Virus record (IMG/VR): IMGVR_UViG_3300010938_000075
Coordinates: 235 to 33,494 of that record
From: a virus
Reading direction: 5' to 3' (one strand)
DNA length: 33,260 nt
This document shows, in pieces, positions 28,513-33,260 of this stretch. Each line of letters starts with the position of its first letter. Within the stretch, counting starts at the first letter, position 1. The notes beneath the pieces are model-generated. The model was not told the origin of the DNA and did not search any database. It saw only the letters and a program-made list of their open reading frames with translations. A program made the translations under genes and the position numbers.

Positions 28513-28541
28513 AGACTACCTAAGTAATCCGTATAAGTCAA
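28513..28541 (-). promoter_or_regulatory. promoter for the dNMP kinase unit
   Basis: TTGACT (28541-28536), 17 nt, TAGTCT (28518-28513) on the minus strand; predicted start near 28506 leaves a short leader with GGAGGAAG. It begins three nt after the hairpin at 28544-28560. Confidence 0.6.
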
Positions 28542-28543
28542 CT

Positions 28544-28560
28544 AAAATCTCAATCTGAGA
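28544..28560 (-). terminator. weak intrinsic terminator after the phosphoesterase gene
   Basis: TCTCA-GAT-TGAGA then T4 on the minus strand, starting directly at the stop codon of the phosphoesterase gene. Five pairs and a short T-run make it weak; it may only reduce read-through. Confidence 0.4.
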
Positions 28561-29865
28561 CTAGAAAGGTCCTTTAAACGGTTTAATGATCTTGTCTAAG
28601 TTCTTGTTATTATCAGCATCTTTGACCTGAATGAATCTAACATCTCCCACGGCATGCTTTGGAGTAACCTCAAAGATTTGCTGCGTAGGGTTTGAGTCGA
28701 AGATACCGATAGCCATCGCATAAGGATCAAGGCCAGACAGACAGCCGTTTACGATCAGCATACAACCAGACTCCATAAGCTGAAGCGTAGGTGTGTGGAC
28801 ATGCCCTAAAAGTACGCCAGCAAAGGTCTTATTACCGCCAAGCTTAGACGCATTTAACTTATTGATCTGGTTATTGATAGATTTCATGTTCAAAGCTGAG
28901 CCAACATTACCAACATTGATAACAGTGTCTGAATGTGTAACGAAGAAGCTATGCCCTTGCGCCTCAAAGATAGCAAACGGAGTCACAGGAACTTCTACCT
29001 GTACATTCGGAAGCTTTGCGTGACAGACTTCTCGAACGGCAATGTAGATCTGAGTTTCGTATGAATCCCACTTATGAGTGGTGCCGCGATCTGTAGAGGA
29101 CTTGTGCATAGATCGGCCATGATTTCCAGGCTGAAACACGACCTTCACAGACCTAAATCCAGTGGCAAGATAAGAGATCATCTGAGTTAAGATGTTGAGA
29201 GTTCCTGCAAACTGAGTAGTCAAAAGATCAACAAAGAACTCCTGGTTATGGATCATACCAGCGATGATGTCGCCGTTAATCACGAGTACCAAGTCTGTTT
29301 CTTTTCGGTAGTGCGGTTTGTAGTTCATGATCTGTTCTGCAAACAAAGCAGAGCGTCGCGCAGCGATGGTCCAGTCATACTTGTTGATATAGCCCATCTC
29401 CTTCGGATCAATGTTAGCTCCGTAATGGGTATCAGATAAATGTGCCACAAGAGTTCTAGCTCCTGCCTTCTTTAAGACCTGTAGGTTTTTCACTGGTTTA
29501 TGAATACTAAAATTTATCTGAGATACAACTTTTTGAAAGGACTCAGCAAACTCCTTATTCATCATCGCCCGAGTGCCAAGCTGCTTTTCAATCTTATCTC
29601 GGTGAGACTTAACAAGGTCAGCAGTAGACTTGATTATCAAATTATCGTTAGTCTTTGGGAAGTATAAGCTCTTAAGGTTAGCGAAACCACCAACGCGGCG
29701 AAGCTCCCATTCGGGAATCTCGTTTGGATCATTTGCCCAAAACTGCGCAACAGTAATCTCAGAAGCATCCTTCTTAAGAGCCTTTGCTATTTGATTCATG
29801 GACTTGATAAAGTCCTTGATGATCAGTTTAGGCTTTCGAGCTTGTTGTTTTTTAGCCTGTTTCAT
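28561..29865 (-). CDS. Mre11/SbcD-type metallophosphoesterase
   Basis: 434 aa. The calcineurin-like phosphoesterase core starts at about residue 138 and shows the full metal-ligand series: D145xH147 (LSDTHYG), GD199 (INGDI), GNH249 (PGNHGR), H311 (VTHSD), and GHVH (354-357). The 135 N-terminal residues form a separate helical module (FIKSMNQIAKALKKDASEIT, FWANDPNEIPEWELRRVG). Known: such enzymes include nucleases and phosphodiesterases; in phages a gene beside polymerase and helicase is usually a recombination/repair nuclease (T4 gp47 type). No gp46/Rad50 ATPase is in the window, though one could lie further right. AAGGAGATAT precedes the ATG, and the polymerase gene ends eight nt upstream. 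Confidence 0.8.
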   Translation of the reverse strand: MKQAKKQQARKPKLIIKDFIKSMNQIAKALKKDASEITVAQFWANDPNEIPEWELRRVGGFANLKSLYFPKTNDNLIIKSTADLVKSHRDKIEKQLGTRAMMNKEFAESFQKVVSQINFSIHKPVKNLQVLKKAGARTLVAHLSDTHYGANIDPKEMGYINKYDWTIAARRSALFAEQIMNYKPHYRKETDLVLVINGDIIAGMIHNQEFFVDLLTTQFAGTLNILTQMISYLATGFRSVKVVFQPGNHGRSMHKSSTDRGTTHKWDSYETQIYIAVREVCHAKLPNVQVEVPVTPFAIFEAQGHSFFVTHSDTVINVGNVGSALNMKSINNQINKLNASKLGGNKTFAGVLLGHVHTPTLQLMESGCMLIVNGCLSGLDPYAMAIGIFDSNPTQQIFEVTPKHAVGDVRFIQVKDADNNKNLDKIIKPFKGPF

Positions 29866-29873
29866 ATATCTCC

Positions 29874-32276
29874 TTATTTAGCCTCGGCCAAATTGTCCGC
29901 AATCTGCGGTTCAGCAAGGATAGGTACATCAATTTGTTCTGTTACCCAGTTCTTTTCCATAGACTCTTGTAAAAGTTGGGCCGCAAATTCTGCTTGATCC
30001 TCTCTTACCACGCAAGTTATTTCATCGTGAATAGTGAGAGCAATCCAGCCGTCGATATTGTTTTTCTTGAATAACTTTGAAAGTTTAATTAAAGCAGCAT
30101 TACAAATGTGGGCCGCAGTAGATTGTATTGGAAAATTCTTGGCGTTATTAAGATAGTTTCGGAACTTGTAGTACATCTCACTGCCGTACTCTTGGTTGTA
30201 CCTAGACACCATGTAGCGCTTATCTAAGATGCGAGTGCCATACTTCTTATAAAGCTCTTTGGCACCAGGCAAGTGACGCACACGGCCAAACTTAGTTTTA
30301 ACCATGCCGTAACGCATAGCTGCACGCTCTTGCTCGGCCATGTAGTTTTTAAGTCCAGGATAACTATCTAAGTAACTGTCAATGATCTCTTGAGCTTCGT
30401 CTGGGTCTATCCCCATAAGTTGAGCAACTCGCCATGCGTTTGCGCCGTATGGAACAGCTAAAGTGAACACCTTTGTTTTTTGTCGATACTCAGGGTTGAC
30501 ATCTTTCAAAAAATTCTTAGCTTTAGGATCTGCGCTAACATTATCAAGGTTAAACACATCAATAGCAATCTGAGAATAAAGATCTAAACCCCTTTTCCAA
30601 ACAAGCTTCAGACCTGGATCTTTAGATACCCAAGAGAAGATGCGAGGTTCAAGGGCCGCAAAGTCAGCATTAACGATCTTATATCCTGGGGGAGCTACGA
30701 ACCCACTCTTGATACGCTTGTCGTCACGAGGCAAGGTCTGCAGGTTCAATCCACCACCGCAAGAGTAACGACCAGAAGTCGTACCGAACTGCAGCATAGA
30801 AGGATACAACCATCCATCATCGTGCATCTCTAAGATAGGCTTGACATAGGTAGACAGCAACTTCTCAAGTTTTTTCTTCTCAAGAAGCTTTGGAATAAAC
30901 TTAATATGGGTGTATTTTTCGAGACTGTCCGCATCAACCTTTGGTTTACCGGAAGTTCGTGAAAGCTCGCCCGGTTCGCATCCGTACTTATCAAAGAGAA
31001 GCCACGCTAGGTGAGCGTTAGAATTTAGGTTAAAAATAAAACGATCATCAGGGTTGGCTTCTCGGTAAAGCTTTAACTTAACCTCAAAGACAACATCCTC
31101 GTCCAGTTCTGGTTCGTCTGGATCACCCTCGTATACACGAGTCGGCTTTGTTTGTAAGTACTTGCCATCCTTGTCTAGCTCAAGGGGGCAGCACATGATA
31201 GGCTCGTAAGTGAGCCACTGGATTGCAGGATGACCAGGGTATTCGTCGCTTAAGGCCTTCAGCGCATTTTTAGCCAAAGTGGTTCTACCCGTTCTCGAAG
31301 ATACTGGCGGTAGTATTGAATAGTGCTGTAGTAGCCCTACTGCGAACTTTCCATTCTTAGTGGTATGAATTTCTTTGTCTACGATCTTTCTAACGAAAGG
31401 CCGGACATCGTCTTCGATCTCACTAAAGATCTCGCTTTCCAACCTTAGTATATCACTTTCGAGGTCCTTTTCAAGTTTTTTAAAGTACTCGACATCGATG
31501 AAGATCCCATTATATTTCATCTGGCAAGTAACTTCTCTTAGAAGAGGCATAACCTCTTGTTCATAAAAAAATTCATCCAGCTTCTCTTTATAAAGGCGGT
31601 GTTCAAAATAATCAAAGATCTTAAGGGTTAAGTCCACATCGGCGCAAGCGTAAAAGCCAATCTCATCGACGTCACCCTTCCAGATCTCCTTCTCAACCTC
31701 AGTCCACTTACCGCCATTCTTCTTTACAGAAGCAGCCAGCGTCAACTGTTCTTGATTAGCGATATCCCCAGCAGGGATACCGATCTCTTTCTTATACAGG
31801 GTTGCAATCTCCTTTAAACCAAATGGCCGCTCTTCATCCAAGGTGTGTTTGAGCATCAGTGTGTCACAGTATACTGAATCAGTCAAGTTTATATTATAAC
31901 GATGGCGGAATACGGTAATATCGAACACGGCGTTATGTAGGATAAGCTTCTTTCGCTTTAACGTGTCGCATAGCTGCTCGATAAAGGCAAGCTCTTCTTC
32001 TTCAGTGACCAGGCGATCAAGTTGCTTAGTAACAGGGTTCCATGAGCGAAAGGCAGCATAATACCCTTCGTCAAAACGTCCAGTAACGGCAACGCCAATG
32101 ACCTGGCACTTGTGCTCTTCACGGCCACTGGTCTCAACGTCAAACGCGACATATTCAACCGATTTTAAATAATCAAGCATCTCTCCGAAACTGTCGGCGG
32201 TTTTTAGCAGCCTGTAATTCTTTTTCGTTGTATCCTTCGCCTCGGGTTCGACGCTCGTACTGTTCGTCGCTTTCAT
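29874..32276 (-). CDS. family A DNA polymerase with 3'-5' exonuclease
   Basis: About 800 aa, the replicative polymerase of this phage. The 3'-5' proofreading domain begins at VEYVAFDVETSG (Exo I Asp and Glu) with ILHNAVFDITVF (Exo II) and GFYACADVDLTLKIF (Exo III). Polymerase motifs: RTSGKPKVDADSL and FGTTSGRYSCGGGLNLQTLP (template/primer side), motif A NADFAALEPRIFSW, motif B RQKTKVFTLAVPYGANAW, motif C TIHDEITCVV (catalytic Asp). A Tyr occurs at the helix O end (VPYG), where T7 has Tyr and E. coli Phe is at a different position, so ribose discrimination cannot be judged. An insertion with acidic residues lies near 375-425. The start is uncertain: frame open to 32315, with ATGs at 32288, 32279 and 32276 after GAGGAGG; 32276 has the best spacing. 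Overlaps the helicase gene by ~100 nt. Confidence 0.92.
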   Translation of the reverse strand: MKATNSTSVEPEAKDTTKKNYRLLKTADSFGEMLDYLKSVEYVAFDVETSGREEHKCQVIGVAVTGRFDEGYYAAFRSWNPVTKQLDRLVTEEEELAFIEQLCDTLKRKKLILHNAVFDITVFRHRYNINLTDSVYCDTLMLKHTLDEERPFGLKEIATLYKKEIGIPAGDIANQEQLTLAASVKKNGGKWTEVEKEIWKGDVDEIGFYACADVDLTLKIFDYFEHRLYKEKLDEFFYEQEVMPLLREVTCQMKYNGIFIDVEYFKKLEKDLESDILRLESEIFSEIEDDVRPFVRKIVDKEIHTTKNGKFAVGLLQHYSILPPVSSRTGRTTLAKNALKALSDEYPGHPAIQWLTYEPIMCCPLELDKDGKYLQTKPTRVYEGDPDEPELDEDVVFEVKLKLYREANPDDRFIFNLNSNAHLAWLLFDKYGCEPGELSRTSGKPKVDADSLEKYTHIKFIPKLLEKKKLEKLLSTYVKPILEMHDDGWLYPSMLQFGTTSGRYSCGGGLNLQTLPRDDKRIKSGFVAPPGYKIVNADFAALEPRIFSWVSKDPGLKLVWKRGLDLYSQIAIDVFNLDNVSADPKAKNFLKDVNPEYRQKTKVFTLAVPYGANAWRVAQLMGIDPDEAQEIIDSYLDSYPGLKNYMAEQERAAMRYGMVKTKFGRVRHLPGAKELYKKYGTRILDKRYMVSRYNQEYGSEMYYKFRNYLNNAKNFPIQSTAAHICNAALIKLSKLFKKNNIDGWIALTIHDEITCVVREDQAEFAAQLLQESMEKNWVTEQIDVPILAEPQIADNLAEAK

Positions 32277-33260
32277 CATCCTCCTCATTATGCTTAATAA
32301 ACTTGTGTTTGTCAAACGAAGAGTTTTGCTCCCTTACTTCTTCTGGGGTTCTAGGGTCAAAACCGTCTCGATGTGGTACATATAACTTATGGGATACAAG
32401 CCTATTTTCATCCGCGTTGATGCGTTTACAGATATCTCTATATTCTATATACTCTTCATCTGTTAATTCTCTAAAAGAGCCTTCTTTACCAGAAAACCTC
32501 ATGACATGCTCGTCACTGACACCTGGACCACGGTTCTTGCCGATGAACAAATGAATATAACGATCGAGGTTTGGATCAAATCCTAAAGGCCTCCAGATGT
32601 TGATAACTATGGTTGCGTTTTCTTCCCAGGCACCTGAGTCTCGTGATACACGGCTTGTGCGAAGAGGTTTAATATGATCGCCTTGCTCTCTTGAGATCTG
32701 AGAAATATAAACGATATGACAGTCGCACTTCTTTGCGATGGTGTTCGCATCAAGGGCATTTTGAGTTGCATTCATGTAAGCATTGTCATACTCTGAGCTA
32801 ACTCGACCTGCATAGTCGATGATAGCTAGGGTGATCTTTATGTTTTGAGCTTGCTCTACGCCTTGTATGGTTGACTGAATCTCGTCGGACATTAGGGTAG
32901 ATTTAAAGTCAAAGATAGTGTATGGAAGCGCTGCCTTAAGCTTATTTATAACCTCTGCGACGATGTCTTGATCTTGCTGTCGTGGGTTGCCATTTGGCTT
33001 TGTTACTCGCTGAAACGCTTCTTCAATCTGGAACTGGTCGTACTGAGTGTAACGAGCACCAAGCTTCTCCAGTAAAGATGTGTCAGCCATGTCTGCCGAG
33101 AAGAATATATGATAAAGCTTTTGCTTGTTAAGGTTGTCAATCAACTGCGTAGCAAGCGAGGTCTTACCTGAGCCGTTCGCACCGTTGATGATAGAGAAGT
33201 TTCTAGGGCGCAAGCGAATCTTATCATCAAGCCACTTGATACCAAACTGAGGATAAGTCT
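32173..33260 (-). CDS. DnaB-type replicative helicase ATPase domain, 5' end outside window
   Basis: RecA-fold hexameric helicase C-domain. Walker A NGANGSGKTS, Walker B LAIIDYAG, VYISQISRE (sensor strand ending in Gln, as in DnaB IVALSQLNR), then SRDSGAWEENATIVINIWRP matching DnaB (LRESGAIEQDADVVxFIYR) and FIGKNRGPG matching the arginine-finger strand (AKNRNGPxG). The frame stays open to the window edge and adds TYPQFGIKWLDDKIRLRPRNF, the usual DnaB lead-in (TGxxxLD), so the TTG at 33213 is not the start; the N-domain lies outside. The C-terminal ~70 residues are highly charged (EEDDESDEQYERR) and their coding sequence overlaps the polymerase gene start. Confidence 0.85.
   Translation of the reverse strand, partial: TYPQFGIKWLDDKIRLRPRNFSIINGANGSGKTSLATQLIDNLNKQKLYHIFFSADMADTSLLEKLGARYTQYDQFQIEEAFQRVTKPNGNPRQQDQDIVAEVINKLKAALPYTIFDFKSTLMSDEIQSTIQGVEQAQNIKITLAIIDYAGRVSSEYDNAYMNATQNALDANTIAKKCDCHIVYISQISREQGDHIKPLRTSRVSRDSGAWEENATIVINIWRPLGFDPNLDRYIHLFIGKNRGPGVSDEHVMRFSGKEGSFRELTDEEYIEYRDICKRINADENRLVSHKLYVPHRDGFDPRTPEEVREQNSSFDKHKFIKHNEEDDESDEQYERRTRGEGYNEKELQAAKNRRQFRRDA
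32287..32315 (-). promoter_or_regulatory. internal promoter for the polymerase gene
   Basis: TTGACA (32315-32310), 17 nt, CATAAT (32292-32287) on the minus strand inside the helicase gene; predicted start near 32280, one nt before a polymerase ATG. Strong hexamers, but it lies in coding sequence, so chance is possible. Confidence 0.4.

Noticed and set aside
1-33260. CRISPR array, insertion sequence, integrase or attachment site
   Set aside because: No regularly spaced repeats, transposase or integrase motifs were seen; the only mobile element is the homing endonuclease.

Overview
This window is part of a large double-stranded DNA phage genome from a tailed (Caudoviricetes-type) virus. The evidence is a terminase small/large pair, a portal protein, a minor head protein, rIIA/rIIB homologues, and a replication set: DnaB-type helicase, family A DNA polymerase, RecA/UvsX-like recombinase, RuvC-like nuclease, ATP-dependent DNA ligase, dUTPase, dNMP kinase and a B12-dependent ribonucleotide reductase. 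The host is very probably Gram-negative: two proteins carry lipoprotein signal peptides, several others have Sec signals or single membrane anchors, and two small proteins end in outer-membrane-like beta strands with a terminal Phe. Nothing here identifies the host species.

Layout. (1) 1-4874, plus strand: rIIA (5' end cut by the window), rIIB, a signal-peptide protein, a PA14-domain lipoprotein and a subtilase lipoprotein. (2) 8117-4850, minus strand: a 190-aa protein, a trigger-factor-like PPIase, ClpP, an 83-aa protein, a membrane-anchored trypsin-like protease, an Rrf2-type regulator and a 70-aa protein, behind two tandem promoter candidates. (3) 8245-10739, plus strand: small proteins, an Ala-rich Imm-like protein and DNA ligase. 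(4) 33260-10729, minus strand: from the right edge, helicase (cut), polymerase I, metallophosphoesterase, dNMP kinase, CYTH protein, small membrane proteins, UvsY-like and RecA-like proteins, zinc-finger proteins, RuvC, ribonucleotide reductase, tRNA-Leu, a degenerate tRNA, small unknown proteins, dUTPase, then lysis and packaging genes (lytic transglycosylase, TerS, TerL, portal), a free-standing homing endonuclease and a minor head protein. No major capsid or tail gene lies in the window.

How it fits together. The right part makes and repairs phage DNA: RNR, dUTPase and dNMP kinase supply dNTPs; helicase, polymerase and ligase copy DNA; RecA-like, UvsY-like, RuvC and the Mre11-type phosphoesterase handle recombination. 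The middle packages DNA and attacks the wall. The left part looks like host-interaction cargo: rII, envelope lipoproteins, three unrelated serine proteases (subtilase, trypsin-like, ClpP), a chaperone-type PPIase and a transcription factor.

The least expected signals are regulatory. Minus-strand transcription borders carry a repeated promoter pattern, TTGAC(A/T)-17 nt-TAnTCT or close variants. At three borders it sits directly on a terminator hairpin. One ~100-nt leader near 20.2 kb has an intrinsic terminator placed just before a Shine-Dalgarno site. The tig-clpP gene order copied from bacterial chromosomes is the most interesting protein-level observation.
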